From the NCBI GenBank assembly GCA_036925085.1, contig JAUPFP010000009.1, forward strand, positions 4,140,233 through 4,204,232: DNA of 64,000 nt, in the 5' to 3' direction. The notes below the pieces were generated by a model. It was not told where the DNA came from. It did no database searches and saw only the letters and a program-made list of their open reading frames with translations. Below, piece by piece: positions 30,600-43,234 of this stretch (its first letter is position 1; the number at the start of each line of letters is the position of its first letter). Origin of the DNA: Brachycybe producta (lineage: Eukaryota; Arthropoda; Diplopoda; Playtdesmida; Andrognathidae). Position numbers and translations under genes: made by a program.

Positions 30600-31400
30600 T
30601 AATGTGACAATAATTCTAAGAAAATCTTGCATAAATTAAAATAAAAACCCACATATCCTAACTAAGTTCTTAATTTCTTTTATAATAAGAAAGAAAACAA
30701 TGACTTGAATGAATCAAGAGATTCATTAAGTTCTTAACAGCCCTAATGACAGTAATTAAAACAGATGATTTATAACAAGTTTGCTCACAGTGTTAAACAC
30801 ATGACTCAAAAGGACCATTTCCTTCTTTCCCCCCCCCCCCCACCCCTCCCCCGTGTCATCCTTTTTTATTTTTAACTTCATTTTCAAAAAGAAGAAAATC
30901 TTTTAATATACAAACATAATGTTGTTGAACTTGAACCTTACTTATTTTAGTATAAAACTCATTAGCATCTTGTTAGTTTTTTTTTCTCTCTCAAGAAATA
31001 GAAAAAAATGAATATAAAAAATATTTGCATATTCTAAAGATATCTAATGAGAAATCGATTCATGAGAGAGTGACATTCAGAAGGAAACTCTATCAAAAAA
31101 AAATTTGCATAATTTCAGCTTTTGATATATTTGAAGTAAGTGGAGTTTTTGTTGTTTGTTGTGCTTCATTTACTTTGAATCAAGTTTAAATTTTTGATTC
31201 TTGAAGGTCAATGAGTGTATTATTTAAGATATGATATATCTTTTGAATAGTATTTTTATTTTCTTCTGAAAGAAAAAAAGAGTAAATTTCACGATTTTTA
31301 TTAATTTTGAATCACAAAATTTCGAAGTAAGGCCCGTTTTCGAAATGCCATATTAAAACTTTAAAGATAGGGCCACGCTTGCGTTCAGAGTCGCGGCGAC
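30600..31400. other. AT-rich unique sequence
   Basis: It includes the C-run at about 30829-30841 and a T/A-rich stretch. No gene, element or regulatory site recognised. Confidence 0.4.
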
Positions 31401-31417
31401 ACAATCGCTGTGACCAA

Positions 31418-31835
31418 CGGCCCTTTTCATAAAACTACAAGTCTCAGTCAGTAACAATTGTAGGTTACAAGTGCTTGTAATCACAACTTGTTGGTTACAG
31501 GTGTTTCAGTAACATTTGTACACAAAACTACAAGTCTTGTGATTAACAATAAGATTGTAGATTACAATTGTAGATCACAAGTTGTTGGAAACAAATGAAA
31601 TTTGACTTGTCCATGACAAGTGTAGTTAACAAAACATGTCAGTATTCATAATAATAGTCGTGTTTTTAGGTAGAAAATCTTTGGTGGGCAACAAGTGTCA
31701 GGAACAAGTTTGTCAACTACACTTGTTAGTTACAAGTGATCTTTTTTTTTGTGGTTTACAAGTAATTTTGCTTGTAAACTTGTAATTAAAAAGTGTACAC
31801 TTGTACTTTTTTGAAATGCTAATAAGGGCCCCTCT
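31418..31835. mobile_element. MITE-like repeat with GGCCCTTTTCATAAAACTAC ends
   Basis: The left GGCCCTTTTCATAAAACTAC is mirrored imperfectly by TTTTTTGAAATGCTAATAAGGGCC. The inside is full of ACAAGTGTAGTTAACAAG words and their complements. A second similar block lies at about 31850-32110. The family is uncertain. Confidence 0.5.
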
Positions 31836-32426
31836 GTTTCTCAAAAATATAAGTCTTTTAATACAAGTGAATTCTATGGATAGCTGTAAAAGACATACGT
31901 CACAAATTCACAATTTGTCATTACGAGTTGTTAATTAATAATAACATTGTGAATTATCGATGCATGTCCTGATCAGGGCTCCGTAGAATTCACTTGTTAT
32001 TACAAAACTTGTATTTTTTTTTTTTAGAAAAAGGGCAAAGTAGATATTTTTACAAACTTGTAAAAATTTCCGTGTTACTGACAAGACTTGTAATTTCGTG
32101 AAACATAAAAACAAACCCGGTTTAATTGCACTCATTAAAACATTATTTTTTAAAGTATATTTATTTGAAACCAGCTCAGAGAGTTAAGTTAAACTTCAAG
32201 TGATAAGTTCACTTTGCAGCTTAAATTTTCATCGAAGGGTTGCAAACAACCAGACCACTTGTTTTCTTTAACCACTTTTCGACTGCAAAGTGAAGTCAAG
32301 TTGTAGTTAAAACCGAAAACTTTTTGAGTCTTTCCATAGAACATACATTGCAACCAAAGTCCAACTGCGACTTCATTTTGCAGCCAAAAAGTGGTCAAAA
32401 CGTGGTCTTGTGTGTCAAGGTCCTAA

Positions 32427-32808
32427 AGCCTGGAACACACACGCGGAATTCCACTCAGAAAATCAAAACAGAATATTTAAATGAGAAAATTTTCCATAAA
32501 AAGTGAACGGAAAATTCATTTAAAAATGAGTTGAACAAAGCCCAACTTTTTCCGTTTTCTCAAAATATTCCGTTCAAATTCCCACCAATCAGAAAGAAAC
32601 ATGTGACATCACAAAAGAGCAAAATGGAATCTCATTTTGACAATAAATATAATATTTCTTTTCTTGTTCAATAGAGGGCGCGCACAACTTTCCTCATTAC
32701 TTTTCTGTTTCTATGTGTGAACACACAGATACCGAAAAAGAAAATGACTTTTTTTTCCTTTCCTATTTTCTTTTTCCTTGGCGGAATTCCGCGTGTGTGT
32801 TCCAGGCT
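32427..32808. mobile_element. PIF/Harbinger-like MITE with perfect ends
   Basis: 382 bp with ends AGCCTGGAACACACACGCGG and CCGCGTGTGTGTTCCAGGCT (near-perfect for at least 27 bp), flanked by TAA at 32424-32426 and 32809-32811. A 3-bp TWA duplication is typical of PIF/Harbinger. Confidence 0.85.
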
Positions 32809-33177
32809 TAAGCCCCCCCCCTTTTTAAACAATAACTCAGAAGAACCAGTCTAGAGAAAAAAATATTTCTTTGAAATTTAGTATCACAAAATTCAAAACA
32901 ATTGAGTTGTCTCAACATTGTTTAAATAAAAATGACCCATTTCAGAATAAAAGACAAGACATTTCTCATTGTTAAAACAAGACAACAGCTGTCAACATTT
33001 CTTTTAAAGTTCAGAGGAACCAAAACAAAACAAAAAAATTGTGGCTAAATTCCACAACAATCTATGAAAAACCCCACTTCAAGGTCCAAATTCAAGTAAA
33101 ATATTTGAGCCACCTCCCCTCTGAACCCTCTGAGCTGGGTTCCAACACAAAACAAAAGTTAATGCAGCGGTACTTAA

Positions 33178-33689
33178 GGTGACTGAATAGACGTTTATTT
33201 TGTTTTCGTCTCCTCGAATGGCGCCACTGCAGTGGCTAGTATGTTCTATAAGAGATGTCTTCCTCTCCATCCGCGGTTTTGAAAAAAAAATAAATTAAAT
33301 ATTTCAAGCTAACGTTTTTCGAGAAAAAACATTACAAGAAAATTTAAACTGCTTTAGAAACTAGAATAGTTGCTGATAATGCTAAAAAGTATTTTCATAA
33401 TAATATCTTTCAAAATAAACTTTTTATGGCAGTTTTGAAAATTTCAATGAAAAAAACCTAAATAAAGATCACTTTCAAACTGAATTATAAATTGTTTATT
33501 TTGTAAGATATTACCATTAAAAAAACTTTCAACGTAATCTTCTACCATTCTAGTTTTGAAAACAATTTGAATTTTTTTTTTCGTAATACACTTTCTAAAT
33601 AACGTTCACTTGACGTTTTTGCGTCAAAAGCTGCGCGGTGGCGCCATTCGGAGATGACAAAATACAAAATAAATATCTATAAAGCCACC
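33178..33689. mobile_element. 512-bp TTAA element, family T
   Basis: The ends are GGTGACTGAATAGACG and ATATCTATAAAGCCACC, with TTAA at 33174-33177 and 33690-33693. It contains ATGGCGCCACTGCAGTGGC and GCTTTAGAAACTAGAATAG as in the 12346 copy. Confidence 0.85.
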
Positions 33690-34034
33690 TTAAATACAAA
33701 TAAGTTTTCTATGTTCAAAATTTGTTACGGAAATTTTCTTTTAATTCAAGTGCTAAATTTTCTTCTTGAATATGAACCTAATATATGTCAGCAGAACGTT
33801 GACAAGATCCATTTTCCATCAAACACAAGCTTATCTCACGAAAAAGCTTATTTTAATGGAAAAAAGACGCGAAAAGACGCGATAAATGTGTCCTCTAACA
33901 TAGAATATATAATAATATCCCTTAAAGTAGGCAATCACTGCAAACTTCGGTTATATTCCAGTCTGAAAAATAACAACGTTTTTAAAAGTGTAAACGCTTC
34001 TCAAATTCTGATTATTTTTTCTTTAAAGTGCATA

Positions 34035-34335
34035 ATGAAGACAGACTTTAATGTAGTTTTTAGAAACTAGAAGGGTAGGCTCAGTCACTTAAAGGCTATT
34101 TTCATGTTGATATCTTTCAAAATAAACTTTTTATGTCAGTTTGAAAATGAGTTCATGACCCAACTTTTAAGCAGACAATATTTTTTTTTTTAAAAAGTTT
34201 AGTCAATAAAAAAAGTTTATTTTGAAAGATAACAACATGAAAATACACTGATTGAACTACCCTTCTAGTTTGAAAAACATGTTTCTAGTTTCTCTTATAG
34301 TTTTCCTCTTCTGAAAGACAGAAAGAATAACCAGA
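34035..34335. mobile_element. family F foldback element
   Basis: GTTTTTAGAAACTAGAAGGG and ATCTTTCAAAATAAACTTTT in the left arm, then TTTATTTTGAAAGATAACAA, CCCTTCTAGTTTGAAAAACA and CTGAAAGACAGAAAGAATAA in the right arm. A family T right end (TCTATTCAGCCACCTTAA) follows at about 34465-34489. Confidence 0.75.
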
Positions 34336-34520
34336 ATTTAAAAATCAACTGTTCATCTGAAGTGTGTGCATCACGAAACTTATGTTTCTAAAAAAAAACG
34401 TTCGCTTGACGTTTTCGCCGTTTTAGCCACTGCAGTAACGCTGTCCCGAGAGATAAAAATAAAATAAATATCTATTCAGCCACCTTAATATAAAGCATTT
34501 TTTTAAACAGGTATCGGTAG

Positions 34521-34684
34521 ACAGCTTCAGAGTTTTTTTGGCTCAGCCCTTTTATGAACGTCATCAATTTCTAATTGGTTTGTTACTGGGTATGACGTCA
34601 CAATCCCCGCCTTTTTATTTCTAATTGGTTGATATTTGGTCTGACGCTCATAAAAGGGCGGAGCCAAAGAAATTCTAAAGCTGT
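34521..34684. mobile_element. palindromic MITE, family B variant
   Basis: The ends are ACAGCTTCAGAG and CTAAAGCTGT, with body TTTATGAACGTCATCAATTT, TGACGTCA and AAAAGGGCGGAGCC. No convincing TSD. The tip differs from other B copies after ACAG. Confidence 0.72.
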
Positions 34685-35139
34685 CTACAGATGCCTTGTG
34701 TTTTTTTATTATCAGAAATTGTTTAATTTGCCTCCTGAAATGAGGCAATCAGTGAAAACTTGTTGAAATTACTAATATATTTTAACAAAATGACTCATTA
34801 ACTTTTTTTTTAATATAAAACAACTTTACATTGAAACTAAAGCTCTTAAACCAAAATTAATTAATTTTATTAAAAATTCCTTTCATTTTCTTCAACCGAA
34901 ATCAATTTCATCGATTTTACTGTCAAAAGTTTCAAAACAAACTGAAATATTTCTTGTAATTTAATTATTATGAAGCTGTGATTAACACCAAGGCAGTATT
35001 AAAAACTAGAATTAACTATTTTTTTTTAAAAAAAAAGTGTTTTAAAAACTAGAAAAAGTAGCTGAATCCATTAAAAGATGTTTTTTTTTTCGAAGTCTGA
35101 TTATTCTGTCTTTCAAAAAGAGTGCTCAAAATTACGATA

Positions 35140-35232
35140 AAGTAGAGGGATTCGAGAACCTTTTAGGATTCGAATTCGAGAACCTTTTAGGATTGAGATT
35201 CGGATTCGAGAAAATGTAGGATTCGTCCCACT
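35140..35232 (-). mobile_element. fragment of hAT element with CGAATCCGAATC words
   Basis: The words ATTCGAGAACCTTTTAGG and AGGATTCGTCCCAC match, in reverse, the left end of the elements at 51791 and 61289. Only one end is present. Confidence 0.6.
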
Positions 35233-35637
35233 TCAAAACAAAAAATTCACACTTTCAACTTTTTACTCTTCTAGTTTCTAATAGACATATGTTTCTTGTT
35301 TCTAAATTTGTGAGCTTAACCAGAACTTTTCTATTTCTTTTGAATTTTTATTTCCATAATAACAATAAGAGTAAGCACTATTTTGAGGGGAAAAATGCCA
35401 TCTGTTGCAAATGGAACCCCCAACAATAGTTGAAGACTAGAATGGGAAACAACACAACAACAATAACAAAATGATCCATTCTGATTCGTCATCTCTCTCC
35501 AAATATAAACACCACAAATTCCACTTTCGTGTACCAAAAAATCCAACAGATTCAACTGAAAACCTTTTCATATTTGTACAATGGGCCCCTTGTGAATACA
35601 GGGAGTTACCAAAGTACAAAACCTTGTTTAGACTTAA

Positions 35638-36537
35638 GAGCCTAGATCCACGTCCATCTTGTTGTTTTGAGCAGACGACAACGAGACAAATGAGTGTTCT
35701 TATATGGTGTTACTAAAACTGCAAGAAATCGCCTCACAATCGCTCAATTCAAATACAGTAAAGCGCAAAATGCAATAAAAAGTATTGTTCTTTAATTGCT
35801 CGATTTATATAATTTTTGAAAAGGTCCTTCTATTTTTAAACAAGGTTCAAAGTCGTTCGTTTTTTCAACCCCATGTTAAATCCCATAGGATCAAAAACCG
35901 TCCCACAAACATTTGAAAAACTCTCGTTAAAACTGATTTAGAACAATAACAAAATAATTAGCACATACAGTCATGTATTGGCTTCACGATGTTTCCTTTT
36001 TATAAATTTTGAAAAGGTCCTTCTATTTTTTAATAACGTTTAAAATCGTACGTTTTTAAACTCCATGTTAAGTCCCATAGGACTAAAACACCGTCCAACA
36101 AAAGTCAAGAGAACTCTGATTAAAAATGATTTAGAGCAATCAGAAAAATTAGCACACACTTACATGTGTTTATTGCCTTCAGGATTATTCCTTTTTCTAA
36201 ATTTTAAAAGGGCTTTCTATTTTTAAATAACATTTAAAATCTTACGTTTTTTTAACTCCATGTTAAGTCCCATAGGAGCAAAAAACCGTCACCCAAACAT
36301 TTGAAGAACTCCCGTTAAAAACAACTCAGAACAATAACAAAATAATTATTACGTGCATTAATCTACTGGCTTCACAATGTTTTCTTTTTAGAAGGTTAGC
36401 ACGCGAAATTATTTTTCTATTAATTATTATGTGACTTCGAACCGGGAGAAAAAACGTTAAAAAATCGTTTTTCAATCAACAACGATCGCAGCGCCTACAT
36501 TCGGAGAAATTTTGAACTAAACGATGTATCTAGCCTC
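35638..36537. mobile_element. 900-bp TTAA element, family K (inverted copy)
   Basis: The ends are GAGCCTAGATCCACG and CGATGTATCTAGCCTC, with perfect TTAA at 35634-35637 and 36538-36541. Same length and internal tandem ~194-bp structure as 9127-10026, in opposite orientation. A shorter relative is 43809-44315. The start of the element lies inside a short open frame, which is therefore discarded. Confidence 0.9.
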
Positions 36538-36619
36538 TTAAGTGAGAAAAATGAATATAACAGCTAATTGCATTTGAAGTAACAGCTAAATTTAATGAAT
36601 AAATGAAAAAAAGAGTTAG

Positions 36620-37360
36620 TTATTAGTTCTTGAGTAGTTTAGCATTTTTTGTTAAAGTTAGCCATTTTTCTAGTTTAGCTTTTATGCAGTCTAGCGATCA
36701 TTAGCTTTTATAGCTTTTATTTATTTTAGCACTTGTTTAGTTTAATTCTTGTTTAGTTTAGCTCGTATACAGTGCAAAACCTGTGTAGTTTAGCTTTTAT
36801 ACAGTCGACATCTTGTGTAGTTTTGCTCTGCAGTTTAGCTTTTATGTTCAATTTAGCTTTCTTTTCTAATTTAGCTCTTATAGTGCTAAAATCTCATAGT
36901 GCTCATTCAGTTTTTCTTTTATACAGTTGATATCATGTCCAGATTAGCTATTTTTTTAGTTTAATACTTGCTTAGTTTAGCTCTTATACAGCACACAACT
37001 TGTAGTTTAGCTCTAATGTTTAGTTTTTGTGTTCAAGTTAGCTCATTTCTAGTTTAGCTCTTATGTCTAGTCTAGCACTCATTCAGTTTTTATTTTATAG
37101 TTCAGATCATGTCTCTTATCATAGCTCTTATTTATTTTAGCACTTGTTTAGATTAATTTTTTCTCAGTTTAGCTCTCTTGTATACAGTGCAGAACCTAAT
37201 TAGCTTAGCTCTGGCCCATTTTAGCTGTAGAGTAGTTTCCTTTTTTTATTCTACATGTAGTTTAACTCTAAGCAATTTTAACTCTTATTGAAATTAGCTC
37301 ATGTCTATACTTAGCACTAATTTAATTTAGCCCTTTGTCGGGGTTTAGCCGTTGTACAGT
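36620..37360. repeat. degenerate AGTTTAGCTCTTATACAGT repeat
   Basis: About 20-bp unit, loosely tandem for ~740 bp, same word theme as 19380-21010. Confidence 0.7.
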
Positions 37361-37379
37361 CATTAATTTGGCTTTATAA

Positions 37380-37690
37380 AGTGTAAACACCTCTCGAACT
37401 CTGGTTATTCTGTCTTTCAGATGCAAATGAAGAGAAACTTGAAAGTTTTTTTTAGAAACTAGAAGGGTAACTCAATCCCTTAAGGGTATGTTTTCATGTT
37501 ATGTTTTAAAATAAACATTTGATGTCAGTTTGACAATATTTCTTTTTAAAATCTCTTGTCTACAAAAAGCTTATTTTGAAAGATATCAACATGAAAATAT
37601 CCTTAAGTGATTCGGCTACCTTGTTCTAGTTTCTAACACACATTTTCAATTTCTCTTTAGTGCTGCTTCTAAAACAGCAGAATATAAATT
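37380..37690. mobile_element. family F foldback element
   Basis: CTCTCGAACTCTGGTTATTC and TCTTTCAGATGCAAATGAAG start; AACTAGAAGGGTAACTCAAT; mirror TTATTTTGAAAGATATCAAC. It ends near CTAAAACAGCAGAATA. Confidence 0.7.
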
Positions 37691-38210
37691 TTAAAAAATT
37701 CTAACCATGAAAAACTTATGAGACACCCGGTAGAGAGGCTAGTAAATATTTTTTTTACATCCTAAGCTGCTTCACACAGAAAAAGCTCAAACAAATTGAT
37801 TCAAACATGTGAACAAAATAATAGATTCTTAAATTTCTATTTGAATTCTATCCATACACAAAATAAGAAAATTTCGTTTTTAACCAGGAAAGTCTACAAA
37901 ATCCTAGGAAACATTACCAACCCCCCCCCCCCCCCCCAAACCCCTGCCCTATAGCAGTTCAGTCAATGCATTTCACTGAGCACTATGGAGGAGGAACCTT
38001 AAGATTTAAAAGTAACTTTTACAATTACAATTACAAAAAAATACTCTGCAAGCAGGCAGCTAGCTGGCCTATGGCAGAGGGACACGTGGGTATCTTTTAT
38101 GTCAGTTTGAAAATAACCCAACTTTAAGCAAAAGGTATTCTTTAACTCAATATGAACACTGTCCAGTTTGCGTTGACTTATATTTCTCCTTATTTTAATC
38201 AACTTCCCCC

Positions 38211-38530
38211 ATAACCTAATACCTAGTACACACATTGAGTTAAATGAATTCAAATTAAATGTGTTTAGGTGAATTATACGGAATCCAGTTAAGGACATGA
38301 ACACCAAATAAAAATTGACTTTATTATTAATATTTTAAATTGAAATACTTAATCAATAATTTTGTCAATAGTTTCTATATTATATTTAAGTATTAACTCA
38401 ATATTTTCAAATTATTAACTGAATAAACTGAATTCGACATTTTGTTTGTTTGTCCTTCACAGGGCTCTGTAGAACACATTTATTATTTAAAAATGCATTT
38501 AAATTATCAGGCGTGCATTAACTATAAAAT
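38211..38530 (-). mobile_element. family P AT-rich foldback MITE
   Basis: AATACCTAGTACACACATTG start, then reverse-orientation family P landmarks (GGAATCCAGTTAAGGACATG, TCCTTCACAGGGCTCTGTAG), and an end with AAATTATCAGGCGTGCA. The frame MVFMSLTGF (minus) is repeat-derived. Confidence 0.8.
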
Positions 38531-38539
38531 AGCTGAAAT

Positions 38540-38690
38540 TTTGTCCACTGCAGCCCTCTACTTAGTGCGCAGCCTGTTAATCTTATCAAATTTTGACGGA
38601 AGATCCTCGAATAACCTTCTGTCCAGGATCCGTCGTTATAGGAGGGGAGGGGTACCTTAAATAACGTACTTTTCAACAAAATAAAACAAA
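38540..38690. repeat. dispersed segment also found inverted near 51000-51180
   Basis: The words CTGCAGCCCTCTACTTAGTG and GGATCCGTCGTTATAGGAG correspond to 51065-51170 in reverse complement (CTCCTATAATGGCGGATCC). A family P element adjoins both copies, suggesting a composite dispersed unit. Confidence 0.55.
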
Positions 38691-38699
38691 TTACACTCC

Positions 38700-39760
38700 C
38701 TGCAGTCCCCAAAACAAAAACAAAACCATATCTTTGTAGAAAAATACAAAAAAAAACGTAGTTTTTCTTTTAGATTTACCTATTTCAATTTTAACCAGAG
38801 TTGAATGTGCGATGCCCAAAATTTTAAACTTAAGCTTAAAGTTAACATTTGAAAAATGATTACGTCCACTTATTTGTGAAAGGCTTTGGGTGTCAAAAAC
38901 TGTGTTTAGAAAAAAAGTTGTTGCTCTTGAATAAAAAAACCCCTATTTTTCACCAACCAAACAAAAAAAATGCCATTCTTTCTTATCAATTTTTCCCATC
39001 CTCCTCTATTCTTGTTAGTGAGAACATGTTGACATATATGTCACTGTCAAATGTCAACACCAGAGAAAAGTGTGTCTTTTACACTCCAATTTTCATACTA
39101 GTTTTTTGTGTGTGTTTCTCTGGATAGGCTTTTTCACCACCACACTGAAGAGATGGTGTGTAAAATCCACAATAATACCCCCCCCCCCCCCCCCCCCTGC
39201 CTATCATATATATTACACATTCTATTTAAGATGAAACCTCTTAAATTTCCATCTTAAATTAGCTTTTCTAAACATCCTGACACCTGCTAAATTTTGCAAT
39301 AAAATACTTTTTTTTTTCTTTTGAAGACTGTGTGGGAGTGGAGATATTTTTCTTAAAAGGTTTTGACATTGGTGTTAGAATGTATAAGGACACCTTAATC
39401 CTCGACAATTTATATTGGTGTTATTTTTTTTTTCACACAACACCTTACCCATAATGCTTCACTTTTTAACCCCCCCCCCCACACACACACACATACATAA
39501 AAAAGAAATGTGTTTTAAATGTCGTGACTTGAAGAAATAAATTACATGAAAGGAAGAAAAATAAATAAAATGGAATCATTTTTCATAAAAAAATCAATAA
39601 AGAGGAGAGAAGAAAAAAAAAAAACCCTATCAGTTTTAGTTGAAAATGTGATCTATCATCATTTATTAAAAAGTAAATTTCGACTTAAGAGGGTCCTAAA
39701 TGAAATAAAGTTGATTGTCTTTAAACAAACATAAGTAACATTGCAATTGTAAACAACCAC
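38700..39760. other. AT-rich, C-tract-bearing sequence
   Basis: It has long C runs at about 39177-39197 and 39471-39480 next to ACAC repeats. No gene recognised; the frames here are short and low-complexity. Confidence 0.4.
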
Positions 39761-39764
39761 GTAT

Positions 39765-40250
39765 ATCAGTGGGAAGGATAGAATTATTGAGTGGGACGGA
39801 TGGAATTATTGAGGGGAAGGATAAAATTATTGAAGGGAAAGATAGAATTATTGAAGGGAAGGATAGAAGTATTGAGTGGGAAGGATAGAATTATTGAGTG
39901 GGAAGGATAGAATTATTGAGTGGGAAAGATAGAATTATTGAGTGGGACGGATGGAATTATTGAGGGGAAGGATAAAATTATTGAAGGGAAAGATAGAATT
40001 ATTGAAGGGAAGGATAGAAGTATTGAGTGGGAAGGATAGAATTATTGAGTGGGAAGGATAGAATTATTGAGTGGGAAAGATAGAATTATTGAGGGGGAAG
40101 AATAGAATTATTGAGGGAAAAATAGAAGTATTGACGGAAAGAATAGAACTATTGAGTGGGAAGAATAGAATTATTGAGTGGGAAGGATATAATTATTGAG
40201 TGAGAAGGATATAATTATTGAGTGGGAAGGGTAGAATTATTGAGGAAGAG
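39765..40250. repeat. 22-bp minisatellite with a 151-bp exact duplication
   Basis: The unit is GAATTATTGAGTGGGAAGG plus ATA (22 bp). The block starting GTGGGACGGATGGAATTATT at 39791 recurs at 39942 with the whole intervening 151 bp copied, so a recent segmental tandem duplication overlies the older array. Confidence 0.92.
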
Positions 40251-40468
40251 GAATTTATATAAAAAAAAGCCAAGAAAAAAAATCTAGCACGTGCAGAGAA
40301 CATAGGTCAAAAACGCGTACAAAAGTTAGAATTTTACATAGAAGTAAGTCTATGGAATTTTAAGGAAATTTCTAGGCCAAATTCATCATGCGTGGAGTCC
40401 GCGCACCCATGTAGGTACAAGACTTCCAAGTACTTAACTGTAATTGTTTAGAAGTGTATTCTAAAAGA

Positions 40469-40795
40469 AATTAAAGGGTTCGGATTTTTATGCAAAATCA
40501 AGCAAAGGGTTTCTCAATCTGTGGCCCAAGTGCCAATTGTGAAGTAATGATCATCATCATCATTAGAACAATTGCAATTATGTTTTTTTCTAATCAAGGT
40601 TGGTTAGAGGCTAGCTGTCTGGTTACTATCAGTTGTCAACTAGAAAATTCTAGCCTCTAACCAGGTGTTTCTGATTGAAAAAAAATCATAATTGTTGATT
40701 GATCTCTAAACGGTGGGATTGTTACTTCACAATTGGCTCTTGGGCCACAGATTGAGAAACTCTTTGCTTGATTTTACATAAAAATCCGAGCCCTA
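40469..40795. mobile_element. hAT-like foldback MITE
   Basis: GGGTTCGGATTTTTATGCAAA start and ACATAAAAATCCGAGCCCTA end; palindromic interior with GGTTAGAGGCTAG and CTAGCCTCTAACC. Same family as 13394-13701. The TSD is not clear. Confidence 0.75.
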
Positions 40796-40799
40796 TTAA

Positions 40800-42000
40800 T
40801 TAATGAATGTTTGGCACACCCGACACGTAGAAGGACCGGGCCCGCAGGCGACATATATTTGCCACCTGGGCCAGTATGTGCCTGACCGTATTACAGTAAT
40901 CTTTTAAATATTGAATAAAAGCACAGCGGTTACAAACGCCAGTTTGAAATGTATTACTTTCACACACACACACACACACACACACGCAGTAATACATTTC
41001 AAAATGGCGGCTATCAAGTAACCGGTTAAAATAAGAGAAGCTTTCAGTCCAAGGTCATAAAATTCTGTCACAGCAACTTCAAAGGCGCCGCATGAGAGTT
41101 TCCCTTCTGTATGTCCCTTATTCTGTGATAAAAGTTAACGGTGTTGATATTTATGACACACCCTGTAAAATATATATATTACAAAATTTCTTCTTTCTCA
41201 ATTAGAAACAAGAAATGATTTTATTTACAAAACATTCCTTTGTAATAAAAGAAGTTAATCTGAATTAAAACGTTTTGTAATAAGAATGTAGCTGTCAAGT
41301 GCATCATTATATGCATCCTCCTCCTCCCCCCCACATCCTCCCATACGAACTATGGAAGGATGGGGGGGGGGAGGAGGAGGAGGAGGTGGAAAGATGAATT
41401 TATTTCATAGAATTTCATTTCGACTCATGTCACTTACTATGAAATAGTTTTCAAACATGACAAATATAATAAGACTCAATTTTGGATAATTATAAATTTT
41501 AATATACAATTTTTTTTGTGTTTCTTCAAATCGATCGATTGTTTAATACGCTCGTAAACACACAATGAACGCAGAAAAAAAAAAAACCTGGCTCCACCGA
41601 AAATAAACTTGCTTACACAATTATACTATAACACAAAATTAAAAACTTCCGGTGAAATATAGTTGCGAGAATCGGGAGGGAAAGTGATGGAGAAAAAAAA
41701 AAAAGATATCGAAACGGCGTGTGCGCTGAAGCTGAAGCTGAAGTGCCTGTCAACCACTTGTAATGTTGGTGCTTTCTTCAAGTTTGCTCAGCGTGCAACT
41801 TGACAGCAGGTTTCTGAGAGTCAGCAGCCACTTGCTGCTAGTCATGCAACTACTCAAAGCCCACTTTATGCTCAGTGCCAGCCACTGCTTAGTCAAAAGT
41901 GGAGCTAAACTCTAATGAGGGTTAACCGAGGGTTTAAAGAGGCTGTAACATTTTACTAAACTCAAGGACCAACTCTCATGTTAAATTAATGCTTACTACA
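40800..42000. other. mixed unique and simple sequence
   Basis: A CA repeat at 40962-40985, a GGAGGAGG/CCTCCTCC pair near 41320-41390, and AAGCTGAAGCTGAAG at 41728. No gene recognised. Confidence 0.4.
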
Positions 42001-42004
42001 TTAT

Positions 42005-42541
42005 ATGTTAATCTCACATTGGTGCTTGTTCAGTTTGGAACTTGTTCAGTTTGGCACTTTTTCAGTATGGTGCATGTTCAGTTAGACAATAGTTCAATTT
42101 GGCACTAGTTCAATTTAATGCTTGTTCAGTTTGGTGTTTGCTAGGTTTGGCGCTTGTTCAGTTTTGTGCTTGTTCCATCCAGCACTTGTTCAGTTTTGTG
42201 CTTGTTCCATCCAGCACTTGTTCAGTTTTGTGCTTGTTCCATCCAGCACTTGTTCAGTTAAGGAGCTTGTTCCGTTTGGTGCTAGTTCCGTTTGGCGCTT
42301 GTTCCGTTTGGCGCTTGTTCAGTTTGGCGCTTGTTCCGTTTGGCGCTTGTTCCGTTTGGCGCTTGTTCCGTTTGGCGCTTGTTCCGTTTGGCGCTTGTTC
42401 CGTTTGGCGCTTGTTCCGTTTGGCACTTGTTCAGTTTGGCACTTGTTCAGTTTGGCACTTGTTCAGTTTGGCACTTGTTCCGTCCGGCACTTGTTCCGTC
42501 CGGCACTTGTTCAGTTTGGTGCTTGTTCAGTTTGGCACTTA
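42005..42541. repeat. 16-bp minisatellite (TTGTTCCGTTTGGCGC)
   Basis: Head-to-tail 16-bp units, most regular from 42270 to 42440, with variants CAGTTTGGCAC and CCATCCAGCAC. Since 16 is not a multiple of three, all three plus frames read the same 16-residue periodic peptide. The 140-residue frames are artefacts. Confidence 0.93.
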
Positions 42542-42904
42542 ATTTAATCGCCTCTTAACTCTTCTAATGTTTGAAACTTCCCATTCTCAGTTTTCCCATT
42601 TTTCTGATTAATCGCGCAATCGATTCCTTTCTTTTCAAAAAAAAAAAAAAAAAGAAATGCCTTTCAATTAATCAAATAAGAAAATCGCCAACATTATTGC
42701 TAACATTATCAGTGGGCACCAATTCCAAGTTTCTTAAGTCAAGCGACAAAAAAATGACCATGTGGTCATTTGTGGTCAGCCACCGAAATAACAAGTGGGC
42801 AACCCCCCAAAAAAACTTAAAATTGAAAATATCGAGATGATGATTCTCCTCTCTACCAAATGTCCAAAAATAAGTCACGAATTACGTCAATGATTCGTGA
42901 GAGG

Positions 42905-42907
42905 GGG

Positions 42908-42954
<47 letters not shown>
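42905..42954. repeat. (GA)n microsatellite
   Basis: About 25 GA units preceded by a G run. Confidence 0.95.
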
Positions 42955-42957
<3 letters not shown>

Positions 42958-43234
42958 AAACAACAAGTAGTTGTCAACGTTGCCATGAAAAAGTCTAATC
43001 CGTAGAAGTTAATCTACCATTAGCTTTAAAATGAACAAATACTACAGATTGCTAAAAATGTTCTTTTCTCCCCATAGACTTCTTTTTCTTCAAGAGAGAT
43101 AGGATTCCCTTAACAAACGTCATATATACAATTTATACAAGGTGTAACAAAAGAAAATTACCAGTCGAACTCTTAATTATTCTGTCTTCCAGCCTAAACA
43201 AAAATGAAGTAAAATTTGAAATTGTATTTAAAAA

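Noticed and set aside
42099-42558. Three overlapping ~90-147-residue frames
   Set aside because: They translate a 16-bp minisatellite in all three frames; the same periodic peptide in each frame is a repeat artefact.
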